From positions 30,011,501 to 30,075,500 of the forward strand of contig CM073887.1 in assembly GCA_037176705.1 (NCBI GenBank): a stretch of DNA of 64,000 bases. The letters run 5' to 3'. Position 1 is the first letter of the stretch. Every line of letters begins with the position of its first letter. Shown here piece after piece: positions 25,986 to 38,743 of the stretch. Source of the DNA: Molossus alvarezi (Eukaryota > Chordata > Mammalia > Chiroptera > Molossidae). The translations under genes were made by a program, and so were the position numbers. The notes below the pieces were generated by a model. It was not told the origin of the DNA and did not search any database. It saw nothing but the letters and a program-made list of their open reading frames with translations.

Positions 25986-26213
25986 GCGCTGGCCAGTTTG
26001 GCTCAGCGGTTAGAGCGTCGGCCTGCGGTCCAGAGAGACCCGGGTTCGGTTCCCGCTAGGGGCGCGTACCTCGGTTGCAGTTTGTCCCCAGCCCTGGTTG
26101 GTGTGCAGGTGGCAGCCACTCGATGTGTCCCTTTCACGTCGATGTTTCTCTCTCTCTCCCTCTGACTCTATCTGAACAAAAAATGGAAAAATGTCCTCGG
26201 ATGAGGATAAAAA
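25986..26213 (+). mobile_element. Young Ves SINE
   Basis: A-box-like tggctcagcggttagagcg and B-box-like gggttcggttccc are intact, with many CpGs and the hairpin gtcctcggatgaggat before the A-rich tail. Flanks gataatca and aataatca are a short likely target-site duplication. Same subfamily as the copies at 21489, 28071 and 51341. Confidence 0.95.
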
Positions 26214-26439
26214 TAATAATAATCAGTGATTATCATAAGAGCTACCTGAGCTCTTTAATTAGAATTCCTACATATTGTTTTATTTCTATTAATATCTATA
26301 TGTATTTCTTATTATAAAAGTAGACTATGACCTATGCTCATTGAACAAAGATTGCAAAATTAAAACATAACAAAATGAGCTTAATCCAGTCTCCAAACTT
26401 GACTAAAGTTCATCTTTAGTCATATTTACTTTCAGTCAC

Positions 26440-28010
26440 ACATGGGCTTTGCTTATTTTATTTTTAATGGTTTAATCACACCATTCATACAATTTATGCT
26501 CTTAGCATATAACTTTATTGAGCAAAATTTAATCCTACATTAGTGATTAATTTGATTGTATTCTGTATTATATTGCATCAAGTTGCTATATTATCATTTA
26601 ATAAACATTCACTTAGATATGGGCTTTTGAGTTGTTTACAAATTTTCACTGCTAAATAAAGTTATGAATATACTTGTGCATAAAGATTTGTTTATATTTA
26701 TTATTTTCCCTTGGAAAAGTAAACTAAGAAGCAAATTACTGCTATAAAGAGCAGATATGTGAATGATCCTTGATGCCAATTATTAATTATTTTCAACATA
26801 AAAGTTACACTTAGTAATATAGTAATATAGGAAAGGGTCAGTCTCATTGAACACACTTTACCATTACGCATTCCTAATTTGTGAAATAAAAATGGCATCC
26901 CACTGACCTATTTTTATTAGGCTGAAAAAAATAATGTTGCATAATTCATATATTTTGATGCATATATGCCATATTCAAACCATGCATTAATTAACATATG
27001 CAATATCAATAAGTAAAATTTCTCTTTTATAAGCATCCATAGCATCTTTCTCTTTAGAAAAATAGACAGATTGTTGAATAATCTTTCAGTTCATTTGCTG
27101 AAGCAATTACATATATGTCCATTGAAATATACAGTATTTTTTTAAAATCTGGTGTGTACTTATTTAAAAATGAACAGTTTGGGAGATACCTCTATGCCAT
27201 TACTAATACGCTGTCATTTTTGTAACTGAAGTATAAAATTTCATTTGGTGGATGGTTCATAGTTTATTTGACCATTCCTCTATTGTTTGATGCTCATATT
27301 GTTTTTATTTTTTTATTTTTATTTTTTATTAATTAATTTTTGTTACAGATGTTTCTCCCTCATATTGTTTTTAAATGTCATTATTGCAACCAGTGCTGAA
27401 TGAATATCCTTGTGCTATCTACTTTGTAGTTATTTCATGAGCATTGATTAAGGGAAGATACTGAAAGACATCCTTGCTTCATTAAATCAGGGTCATATTT
27501 TAATTTCAGACATAATAACAAATTACTCTCCAAAAAGCCTAAAACAATTATGCTCCCACCAGTAATATGTGAAAGAACATATTTAATCGCATCCTTACCA
27601 GTATTTAATCTAAACACACTTTGTTATTGTTAATAACAGATGGGTAAAAAACAAAAACAAAAAAAAAACAACCTCATTTTTTTAGCTTTAATTTATTTTT
27701 ACCTAATCATTTGTGAAGTTTGGAGTCTTTTGATGTTTATAGGCCATTAATACTTCTTTTCTCGTGTGAGGAATAGTCATTTGTTTGCCTGCTAATTTTT
27801 CTTTTCAGTTCTTTGCTTTTTCTGATTTTAGTATTTATTTTACAGCCAGACCATTGATCTTTTTTTATTGTACTTCTGCTCATTTTGTAGATTGCATTAA
27901 ACATTGTTTATTTTTAAGTATAGTCACCTTCATCAAGCTTCACCTTTTGACTTATAAAATAAAGAGCCCTGTTTAAAAGGTCTCACTTTCCCCAATATTA
28001 AAATATTGAT
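26440..28010 (-). mobile_element. Antisense L1M-type fragment, probably in pieces
   Basis: Recurrent L1 antisense phrases: gttgtttacaaattttcactgctaaat with aatatacttgtgcataaag near 26630-26690; caaccagtgctgaatgaatatccttgtgc near 27390; attactctccaaaaagcc and tatgctcccaccagtaatatg near 27520-27570; ggccattaatacttc near 27742. The region is diverged and may be two fragments. It contains the small insertion at 27308-27358. Confidence 0.55.
27308..27358 (-). mobile_element. 51-bp severely 5'-truncated L1 insertion
   Basis: Its minus strand reads ggagaaacatctgtaacaaa and continues into an A/T-rich tail, matching the last bases of the L1 at 5337-5388. A perfect 15-base duplication, ctcatattgttttta, flanks it at 27293-27307 and 27359-27373. 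Confidence 0.85.
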
Positions 28011-28070
28011 GTTGTTATAATAATGTTATTGAATGCTTATTTTTTAATATTATTGTAATTTGAACACTTT

Positions 28071-28307
28071 TTTTTATTCTCACCCGAGGACATTTTTCCA
28101 TTTTTTGTTCGGCTAGATTGGGAGGGAGAGAGAGGAACAGAGAGAAAGAGAAACATTGACGTGAAAGGGACACATCAAGTGGCTGCCACCCACACAACCA
28201 ACCAGGGACAAACTGCAACTGAGGTACATGCCCTTAGCAGGAACTGAACCCGGGTCTCTCAGGACCGCAGGCTGATGCTCTAACCGCTGAGCCAAACCGG
28301 CCAGGGC
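28071..28307 (-). mobile_element. Young Ves SINE (antisense)
   Basis: Intact hairpin ctcacccgagg near the tail and a head ending ggccagggc. A 10-base target-site duplication, tgaacacttt, lies at 28061-28070 and 28308-28317. Same subfamily as the copy at 21489. Confidence 0.96.
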
Positions 28308-28319
28308 TGAACACTTTCA

Positions 28320-29224
28320 TCTATCTAGATATTATTTTTGTGTAACATGAGATATACATATACATATATTTTTCTCATTAGATAGTTGACTACCACAATA
28401 TAATAATTATGTAGCCTATACCTTCACTGATGTGAGATATTACTATTAATTTTACATTTTAAATTTTCGAGTATAACATGAATCTGCTAATGAAATCTTT
28501 ATTCTGTGCCACTAATACTATTGTATTCCCCAGTATCAAAGCCTTTGGGTAAGCCATCTCACGTTGACCTTAGGCTAGACCCCATGATTTATGTTACTGA
28601 GACATAAGCAAACATGAGGCAAGCCACCTTGTAAGAGTTTTGTATAGCATCCTTAGAAATTTGTCCAAATCTTTTCATTCTGGCTTTTTTTTTTTTTGCT
28701 TAACAATTTCTTCTTCAATTCATTTCTCTCTTCTTGCATTATATTATAAGCAGTCAGAAGGAACCAAGCCATTTATATAACACTTTGCTTGCAAATCTCC
28801 TCTGCTGAATATCCGATTTCATCATTACCAAGTTCTCGTTTTCATAAAACAGCAGAACACTAATACAAGTCAACCAAGTTCTTTGCCACTTTATAACAAG
28901 GAATTGCTTTTTCTCTAGTCTACAGCCATCGGAGACCTCATCAGAATAGACTTTACCATCCACATTTCTACATTCTGTTCGTGATTATTTATGTCCTCTC
29001 TACAGTGATGGAGGCTTTTTCTCCAGCTCTCTCCTCTCATTTCTGAGCCCTCACCAGGATTGCTGTGAGTGGCCATGCATGCTAATATTGGCTTTTTCCA
29101 TCATGAACCTCAAAACTCTTCCCTCCTCTGCCTTTTACCCGGCTCCACAGATGTTGTCACACTTGGGGATATTTGTAACAGCAGCACCCCGCTTCACGTA
29201 CCAACTCTGCCTCACTTCAGCCTG
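28320..29224. other. Intronic DNA without recognised features
   Basis: No gene or repeat family recognised; the T-run near 28687 may mark an old retroposon tail. Confidence 0.4.
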
Positions 29225-29556
29225 CTTTCACAGAGGACCGTGAACTGTGTGCCTCAAACAACAGAAATGTATTTAAGTGAAGGCTAGAAGCCAGAGGTCA
29301 GCCTGCTGGCATGTGGGGTACAGTGAGGACCCGTCCCGGCTTGCAGACTGCTATCATCTTGTTGTCTGCTCACATGGCAGAGAGACAACCATCATCTCTC
29401 TCATTTTTCTTCTTACAATGACACTCATCTCATTCATGAGGGCTCTACCCTCGTGACCAACCTCCTCCCAAAGGCCATCACACTGGGGATCAGGGCTTCA
29501 GTGTATAAACTTGGTGGGGGAGGTGGGAGGGCATAAACATTCAGTGCATGGCAGTT
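29225..29556 (-). mobile_element. MLT1-type LTR (ERVL-MaLR), antisense
   Basis: Landmarks in reverse order: acaacagaaatgtatttaag, aggctagaagccagaggtcagc, ggcttgcagactgctatcatcttgttg, ctcacatggcagagag, catgagggctctaccctcgtgacc, cctcccaaaggccatcacactggggatcagggcttcag, and the end cataaacattcagtgcatgg. This is the well-known MLT1 LTR layout. A solitary LTR; no internal region was seen beside it. Confidence 0.85.
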
Positions 29557-29559
29557 ATT

Positions 29560-30905
29560 AAAGATATTTTACCAGTAATTAAAAGGAAAGAGACATTTTC
29601 TAGAACTTTTCCAGAAGTAAGAATATGCTATTTAAAGAAACACTTATCTCAGGTAATGAAAAGGAATTCCTTCCTCCCACTTGCGGTTACACGATTTTTC
29701 TTTATTAAATGTCAAATGACTCCAATTAGAAATTAAATGTATATATGACAGTTCTCCACGTCTCTGTATATTCGCTAGAACTGAGTTTTTCAGATTGTTT
29801 GGCCAGGGGAATCTGTGCTTGATGTTTTGATACATCAAGCTGTCTGCTCCAATCTGTCTGCTGACCCAGAAAGCTGACAAATATAGTTTCTGGTTGGTTT
29901 GGCTACTGAGAAGCCTGACTAGAGATTTGCATGAAGAAGGAAAATAGGACTGGAGTATATAATCCCCACCCCCAGCTACTTGTCTGCTGATTTGTAGGAG
30001 ACCAGCTGTTTCTTAAGATCCAACTCACAGCCCCTCACAGAGATCCCCTCTCCCCCCACATAACTCGCTCCTTCCAGGCCACAGCAGGGGCAAAGGCCTT
30101 ATTTTTTTTCTCGTATTACTGCACCATCCCTGTGGTCAATTCCTGCTTCTCCTTAAACAGTCTCTTTACTGCACCTTTCTTGATTTATGTTAATTGGAAT
30201 TTGTTCTTTTCCTTCAGGGATCCAGACTAATATAAACCTTGTCTTCAAGTGAAAGTTTAGCATAACAAAAACGTAAATTAGTAGCTAGAACAGGGATGTA
30301 GCTATACCCATCCCTTCTCTAATCTTTGAAGATGTCCCCTAAATATTCTTTGAAAATCAGGGCATACAATTATAAGCACCCCACTACTTGACATAATTAT
30401 CTTAAGGATAGGGATCATTTATATTTTCTCCATAAGCTTTTACAAAATACACTGAACATAGGAGGTTGTGAATTATCACTGTATTTGGTCACTTGGAATT
30501 CAGTTCATGCCAAACCCGGTTCCTTGTAGAACATCCCGTCATTTCTGTTTTGTAGGTGACAGTGGACACTTTGTTAATATTTTTTGATCAATTAATAGAT
30601 TTTAATTTGTTCTTGTCTCTGTTTTACCTTCCTTTATCCACCTCTGTACTCACGAATTCTTTCTCATTCTAATTACAAACTCCGTTTCTTCTACATTACC
30701 TCTGACCCATTTATCAACTCCTGTATAAAACACATCCTAATAGAAAAGTGGGAGGCTATTTTCAGATTTTTATGAACCTGAAAACCAAGTTAAGAAGAGC
30801 AACCAATCTTTTAAAATGGCATCTTAAGGCATAGTTGTCAGTTTTTCCCCTAAGCTCTTAAGCTCTTCAAAGAGATAGAGAACTTTGGTATTTGAAATAT
30901 GGTCT
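29560..30905. other. Intronic DNA, possible LTR-like piece at its centre
   Basis: The segment at about 29960-30235, ending cagggatccagactaatata, resembles the end of an old LTR, but too weakly to name. No gene was recognised. Confidence 0.35.
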
Positions 30906-30909
30906 TTTG

Positions 30910-31470
30910 TGTACAAATGCTACTTGACTTACAATGATAAACCCATGGAATGTTCAAAATATCGTAAGTCAAAAATGCATTTTTTTTTTTTTTAATTCTT
31001 CACCAGAGAGTAGTTTTGAATTGGTTTTCAGATAGGTTGGGAGGGAAAAAGAAAAAGAGAAACAACCATGTGAGAGAGACACATCGATTGGTTGCCTCCC
31101 ACAGGACCCAACCAGGGCCGGGGATCAACCCACAACTGAGGTACATGCCCTGGACTGGAATCTAACCCGTGACTCTTTGGTCCATGAGCTGATGCTCTAA
31201 CCGCCGAGCCAAACCGGCCAGAGGGCTCAGAAATGCATTTAATACTGCACTGTAGTGAACTGGTTGTTTAACCTCATAACTGCCTGGCTGTGTGGGGTCT
31301 ACAGTTCACTGCAGCTGCCCAGCATCATGAGAGAGCATCACACCGAATATCACAGCCCAGGGAAAGATCAAAATTCTAAATCAAAGTTCAGTTTCTAACA
31401 AACGTGACTTTGTACCATTGTGGCAAAATCTTAAATTTGAACCATTGCAAATTGGGTATGTGTATATGAT
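30910..31470. mobile_element. Tigger-like DNA transposon remnant split by a Ves
   Basis: Left part: cttgacttacaatgataaaccc and aaaatatcgtaagtcaaaaatgcat. Right part: actgcactgtagtgaact, ctgcccagcatcatgagagagcatcac, gggaaagatcaaaattc and a reversed end accattgcaaattggg. These are familiar parts of a Tc1/mariner Tigger-type non-autonomous element with inverted ends. The Ves at 30983-31226 sits inside it. Confidence 0.65.
30983..31226 (-). mobile_element. Ves SINE inside the Tigger-like element (antisense)
   Basis: The head region ends ggccagagggct. The host element is duplicated at the site: tcaaaaatgcattt (30969-30982) and tcagaaatgcattt (31227-31240). Confidence 0.94.
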
Positions 31471-31474
31471 ACGT

Positions 31475-33810
31475 GCAGAATTCTTAATTAATCTGCCTTT
31501 TCTGCATGTCATTACTCACTAGAGTGATATACCTTTGGACACGATACTAACTCTGTCAAGCAATTAGACATTCTGAATATACTTTAATGAAACTATGCCT
31601 TATGTCCAACACTCTCTAGAAGAAACAAAGTCCCTACATGTCATAGAAATATACACCAAAAGGAAGGAGTAGGGAATTCATTGTTCACAGACACATTCTC
31701 CTCTTTTTTTTTAAAGAAAAAAAATCTAAAACTGGAGGTAGGGAAGAAGTAATGTAGCTAAAATATTTCATATAGAATTTCTAATACACTTATAAAAGTC
31801 AGGTAAGAGGGCATCCTATGATTCATTGTAGCTTTTCCAACCTATGTTTGAAAATGGAAAATGTCAATGAACTATCATTTCTCAAGCCCCTCTAAGCCTT
31901 AAGACTATTCAGAAAACGTCCTTGCTCTAGTTTTAAATCTTTACTGAATGTGTCAATTCTCTTTCTCTGAGCTTCCCCTCTGCCGTGTATGACTGTGACC
32001 ACTCTTTATAAACAGGTATGTTTTACTGAGCTATTTATGTGAAGTTCAGATAAAACTAAATCCTCTGGTACTTGAGTAGGAACAGCATTCAATCTTACAC
32101 GGGTCAGTCCAGGATAATAGAAAACAACTAAATATAAAGGAATTCATAAAATACTGAATGATGGTTCATGTCAGATTTATGGTGTGTGTCTCTGAAAACT
32201 CTGTCATCTATAACACAGTGGAAATTGTCTTCCCAAGAGTCCATTGTATGTGTGGGTTTGTATATTAATGATGTGGAGGGGGCAGTTTATAATTTTAGTT
32301 TCTTATCCATTTGGCATTCTTTAACTACCAGTTGGAAAAACAAGATATTAATAATCCTGCCCACTGTTATTTATGAAACACTAACTACTTGACCCTAGCT
32401 TTTGAAGGTAGATTTTTGCATGTAAAATCTCAATACAACTAATTATGTGGGCTGTTCAAATTATTTTTTTCTGGAGTATTATTAAGAAGAATATGGTTTC
32501 TTTCTGTGAGACAGAAGAAAAGCTTGGAGAAATGTTTTTGTTTTAGATGTGGATTGCAGCAACGTTGATTTTAAAGCAAGATAGAGTGTCTGGCTAATCC
32601 CATGCTCAAATGCACCAACTCTCCACTCACTACTTCCTATTTGCATCCAGTGATATATATATAGAAAGACTTGTTTTAAAATCTGGGGAAGTGCAGATGA
32701 TAGGATTTGAGTTAAGAGACAATGTAGGGATGGAGAGGGAGCATATAGCACCCTCCCCAGCTTCTAGTATGGGGATGGATCCTCAGTGGTTAAGTATGAA
32801 AAGTTAGTAGTAAGGAAATCTCTTCAGGTAGGAATCTATGGGGGCTTGGGACAGGCAGTATTACATTAAGACTCAAAAGATTAAATAATTGTTACTCCGA
32901 AAATCTTACAAGGTTCTTTCACTCCAACCTTTGGGGTATCATAGATATCATAAAGACCTTGATTGCAATTATGAGACTCCTTCCCTTGCATCTCAGGTGA
33001 TAGATGTGAAAGCAGAACAGGGGTGCAGCTGTGTGGCAGATGCTGTGGAGTGACAGTGATTGGAAAACTGCCTTGTGAGACTCTGTGGGACCAGACCCAC
33101 TTGACTGTCTGAGTGAGAGACTTGGGGAAATCGATGATTACTCAAATGCAAGGAATGTAGCCTGGACTTACAGGATGTAGAGGTCTTTAAGCAGTTATCC
33201 TTTATTAGGCTTCATGATGTTTCAACCATGCTTCTCTTCAAATTACCATGACATCAACTCTGACTGCAACTGTCCATGTCTATAGATACAGGACTTAAAG
33301 CCAGCCACAACAAATTCTGTTACTTTTAGTAAAAATTCTGGAGTAAGACAGGTACCTATTTAAAATCCCATCATCTGTGCAGAGCTCAGATTCACCCAGT
33401 ACAGAACAGACTACTTACTACTCCATTCCCTCTGCACGAACTAAAGCAGCACCTCTAAAGAAGCCAGAGTGAGCCAGATGCCTTCTATCCCAACACTGAG
33501 AGATTCGATGATTGGCTAAAATGTGCACTGGGCATAGATCCTGTTGGCACCAGTGAGAACAGAGTAAAATAATAGTGAATTCTGTTGTCGGTGCGATCAC
33601 TGTTGCATTCAGGAATGGAAAAATGTAGCCACATTTGAGTAACACTGCATGTTGATTTTAAACATTGTGGGAATACTAGCTAAAAAGAAAAAATGACATA
33701 TTTTTTCCCACCCATGCATTGTAATAATCTGTTGTGCTACGGGGAACATTTTATTTGATTCATAATGGGAAAACGATACTACTTAAGGTGGAAAGCAGTG
33801 ACAAGTTTTA
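31475..33810. other. Intronic DNA without recognised features
   Basis: Short open frames on both strands are not protein-like. No RNA gene or repeat was recognised. Confidence 0.4.
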
Positions 33811-33814
33811 TTTA

Positions 33815-34015
33815 TTGAGAATCTGTTTGGCGGATAATAAACACACGTTTACTCTCACCTCAAAGCAAGTTAGTACTTTTACCTTCTTCCTGCTGATGAG
33901 AAAATGGAAACTCATGGAAGTCAAGGGCATCACATAAGGTCACATTTCTATTATAATTAAAAAGTGGATCATGAAACTAAATCAGCCTGGATTGAAAGGC
34001 CTTACTTCACTGAAA
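33815..34015 (-). mobile_element. MIR SINE fragment (antisense)
   Basis: The run tgatgagaaaatggaaactcatggaagtcaagggcatcacataaggtcaca, then gtggatcatgaaactaaatcagcctgg, follows the reverse-strand MIR core. Confidence 0.55.
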
Positions 34016-34019
34016 ACAG

Positions 34020-36239
34020 GTTCTCTGTGTATGAAGCATTTCAGGACCTTAGCTTAAAGCATAATAAGAGTAATTAAATTTGAGCCTTTTTATAAACTTT
34101 ATAATAATAAACCATGTTGACTAAGCATTCTGAAAAAGAAAATAATTTGTGGGGGAAAAAATGCTTTAACTCTCCTCAAAAAATCTAGAAAAAGTGCACG
34201 CAATGCCACATGAATGACAGTTACACTTTCTTAATCTCGTTTTTCCCCTAGTAAAATAAGGGATTTCAAGAGTAACTTTTAACTCACATTTCTCACTGTC
34301 TGCAACTTTTTATACACATTCTGATAAATATTAGACAAACTATGTTAAACTTAGTGCGATGCAGAATTTTATTATACTAAGCAGGCATGGAAGTTGAGAG
34401 CCTTGTAAATATTAATCACAGACTAATGAACAGTGGGAGATTTCTGAATATCAATCTGCACTAGAGGGAAATGTTAAATTAGAGACACCACTTCCTACCC
34501 AATAAATCAGTGGTAAAAAACTGAAGGCTTTCCCATGCCTCTGCTTGTGTAGTTCGATCTCTAGTCCTAGAGGAGCATGCAGTGCGGGTACCAAAATGCA
34601 TGTAATGTTATCACCCCACGTGGAGCTTTTGCATTTTTAACCGGACCATTTGTAAAATTTTAATTACCTCCAAAAGAACTGGATTGTATCACCACTTGAG
34701 TGCATTCTCTAGTATCAGAGTTAAAATAGTTCAGGAATAGTTAGAGCTTGTCTCCTTCTTTCTTCCTCATTAGCATTCAAACATCATTGCCCAAAGGGAC
34801 TAGAAGACTCAAGGTTAAGAGGAGAATTGAAATGCCAAAACTCGATTGGCTTATTGCTTTTATTAAATATGCATATTACTGATTTCGTCTCTGAGCACAT
34901 TTACAGTGTATAGCAGGAAAAAAAAGACAATATCTTCAATCATAATTCATAATTTCATAAATGATAGATGCAATCATATATCTACTCAGTTACATATTCT
35001 TAATGACTGTCCATTAATAGAAAAGCATTCATTTCAATAGTCACTTAATTATTTATTAAGACAAGTATGAAAGTGAATAGTGACATTTGGGATTTTAAGA
35101 CATTTTTGATGCTGACACAAAAATAATGGGACTCAGTTTTCAGTTTGAGGGTTTTTTTTTTTATTTTTTATTCTGTAATATTTAGGTAGTATGTGAAACC
35201 TTCAGTGTGCATTAATAATTTATGGGAACATTTAGAAGTGATTGTTAATATGTTTCTTCATACCATTGTAATCAGGACAAAATTTTATCCTGAATAGTTA
35301 TGGTATGAGTTGTCCTACTGAAAAGATACACACAGTTATTAAGGACACAGGAAAGGAGGAAAGTTTCAGGATATAAGCAAGAAATAGTCAATGGCATTTT
35401 AAAGTACATTAGAAATATTATTTACTAAGTGATTATTTTATTCCACTGCAAGTAAATATGAAAACAGTAACAGTTACTCAATTAAGTAATAGTATAGCAT
35501 AATGCTCTAATTAAGCATCAGCCACTAACAGTTTTTCTATTCTTATTCTTCATATTTTCTATACATTGTAGTTTTTATTTTTTATAGGAGAATTTTGTAC
35601 TCTCCAATGACATCAAACAGTATCTTTATAATTGTCCATAGAGCTAAAATTATAATATGGTTTCCCAACTTTATGCAATGTAAAAGGGTAGACATAGTTA
35701 CAATTTATGTCTATTTTATTAAAATATTTGTGCTGATGCATTCCCTGTTTATGTAATTATGAGACTGATTTTGGAGAAAATGTATCTTCTTTTTCTATGA
35801 TATTAAAGATATAAAATAATTTATATCTTGGGCTTTACATGTGCTCATATTTAAAATTTTAAGGAGCTATTACCCCAAATACACCATATTTCTGTATTAT
35901 AAGGGGAAATGGTTATTTTGTTTACATAAATAAAACTTTGTGTAAGAATTACCATACTGAAAATGAATTACTCAGATGACAATATAATTGACTATCTTTA
36001 AAGGTTTGGTTTGTTTTATTTTGCTTTGCCTTAACACAATAAAGTAATTTTTTCGGTGATAAAAATTGTAACAATATTTTTCTGATCTTTATTTTTATCG
36101 AGATTTTGAAAATATTAAAATGTGTTTTACTCAATATTACTAACAAAAATAAAAAGGAAAGTCCTTCATATTTCCATTGATTATTATGTAATTTGGATAT
36201 AATTTTGTATAGTAGTTTCTATCTTATTTTATCTTATTT
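34020..36239. other. AT-rich intronic DNA without recognised features
   Basis: No gene or repeat was recognised; there are several short A/T runs. Confidence 0.45.
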
Positions 36240-36251
36240 AACCTACTTATT

Positions 36252-36540
36252 ATTATTATTATTATTGTTATTTTTAAAGTTCCTGCCCTTCCACAGTTTA
36301 CATTCTAGTGGTTGAGGACATGGACTTCTTCTTTTTTTTAATATATATTTTTAATTGATTTTAGAGAGAGAGGAAGGGAGAGAAACACTGATGAGAGAGA
36401 ACATCGATTGGCCGCCTCCTGCATGCCCCCCCACTGGGGATCGGGCCCACAACCTGGGCATATGCCCTGACTGGGAATCAAACTGACGACCTCTTGGTGC
36501 ATGGGTCAGTGTTCAACCACTGAGCCACATGGGTCAGGCT
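36252..36540 (-). mobile_element. Ves SINE with probable 3'-transduced segment
   Basis: The Ves part is 36338-36540. The 86 bases at 36252-36337, on the tail side, are not Ves: read on the minus strand they carry agaatgtaaactgtggaagg, like an L2 3' end, then an AAT-repeat tail. A perfect 12-base duplication, aacctacttatt, at 36240-36251 and 36541-36552 brackets SINE plus extra segment together. The duplication is directly visible; that both parts moved together is inferred. Confidence 0.8.
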
Positions 36541-37105
36541 AACCTACTTATTTTTAATAGAAAGCCACTAATGTTATAAGTCAGTCTTTCAAAATATGTT
36601 TCCTCTTGTAACAGAGACTTTTGATTATTTGCAGCTAGTATTTAGGAGAAATGTTTTTAAAAGCATTACAGTAATTAAAGATGTCATCAAAACAAATTTT
36701 AAATTATTTCTTTTTAAATTGAATTTAATAGAAAATGCCAAACATCTCCAAAGTTCATTACTGTTCAATATAAGATAACCAATACAGTGCAGGTATATAA
36801 TTGAAAACAATAACAATATAAGCGTGGCTAGGGTGAAAATTGTAACTAGTACACAAAATGTATAATAAAATAAATTTTAAGCCCTGGTTGGTTTTGCTCA
36901 GTGGTTACAGCATCAACCTGTGGATCGAAGGGTCACAGGTTTGATTCTGATCAGGAGCCTGTGCCTGGGTGGCGGGTTCAATCACCAGCCCTAGCTGGGA
37001 TGGTGCGGGAGGCAACCAATTGGTGTGTCTCTCTCACATTGATGTTTCTCTTTCTCTGTCTTCCTCTCTCCCCTCCCTGCCACTGTTTCTAAAAAAATCA
37101 ATGGA

Positions 37106-37219
37106 GCCCTGGCCAGTTTGGCTCAGTGGTTGAATGTCGGCCTGCGGACCAGAGAGTCCTGGGTTTGGTTCTGCTTGGGGGATGTACCAAAAAAAAAAAA
37201 AAAAAAAAAATCCTTTGGA
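37106..37219 (+). mobile_element. Head-only short Ves nested in a Ves tail
   Basis: gccctggccagtttggctca through a B box (gggtttggttctg) to gatgtacc, then directly poly-A (37189-37210); the CT-rich body is absent. The host text tcaatgga before and ccaatgga after suggest a short target-site duplication. Confidence 0.8.
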
Positions 37220-37257
37220 AAATTATCCAATGGAAAAATATCCTTGGGTGAGGATTA

Positions 37258-37261
37258 ACAA

Positions 37262-37308
<47 letters not shown>

Positions 37309-37309
37309 A
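37258..37309. repeat. (AAAT)n microsatellite in a Ves tail
   Basis: About 13 AAAT units, an expansion of the tail of the Ves at 36881. Confidence 0.95.
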
Positions 37310-37310
37310 A

Positions 37311-38610
<1,300 letters not shown>

Positions 38611-38737
38611 GAGCCCTATTAGATAATTACTGAATGAAGAGTTTTCCGGTACATTGCACTTACTGTATTGTTTAAATTGACAGCTTAATTTCTCAAGTTT
38701 ATATCCTAGTCATACATAAGTTAACGGGGTCGGCCCA

Positions 38738-38743
38738 AATAAA
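38738..38743 (+). terminator. Proximal polyadenylation signal AATAAA
   Basis: AATAAA lies 128 bases after the FSTL5 stop codon, but it runs directly into an A-run (about 38747-38761) rather than a GU-rich element. It could give a short 3' UTR isoform, or it may only be genomic A-rich sequence. Confidence 0.35.

Larger units (their letters stand above)
36881..37310 (+). mobile_element. Ves SINE interrupted by a short Ves
   Basis: Head gccctggttggttttgctca at 36881, body to about 37105, then its tail resumes near 37220 with tggaaaaatatccttgggtgaggatt and an AAAT repeat. The gap holds the short element at 37106-37219. Confidence 0.88.

Noticed and set aside
25986..26060. tRNA-like gene with A and B boxes
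   Set aside because: It is the head of a Ves SINE, followed by a CT-rich body and poly-A, and recurs about 24 times in the window.
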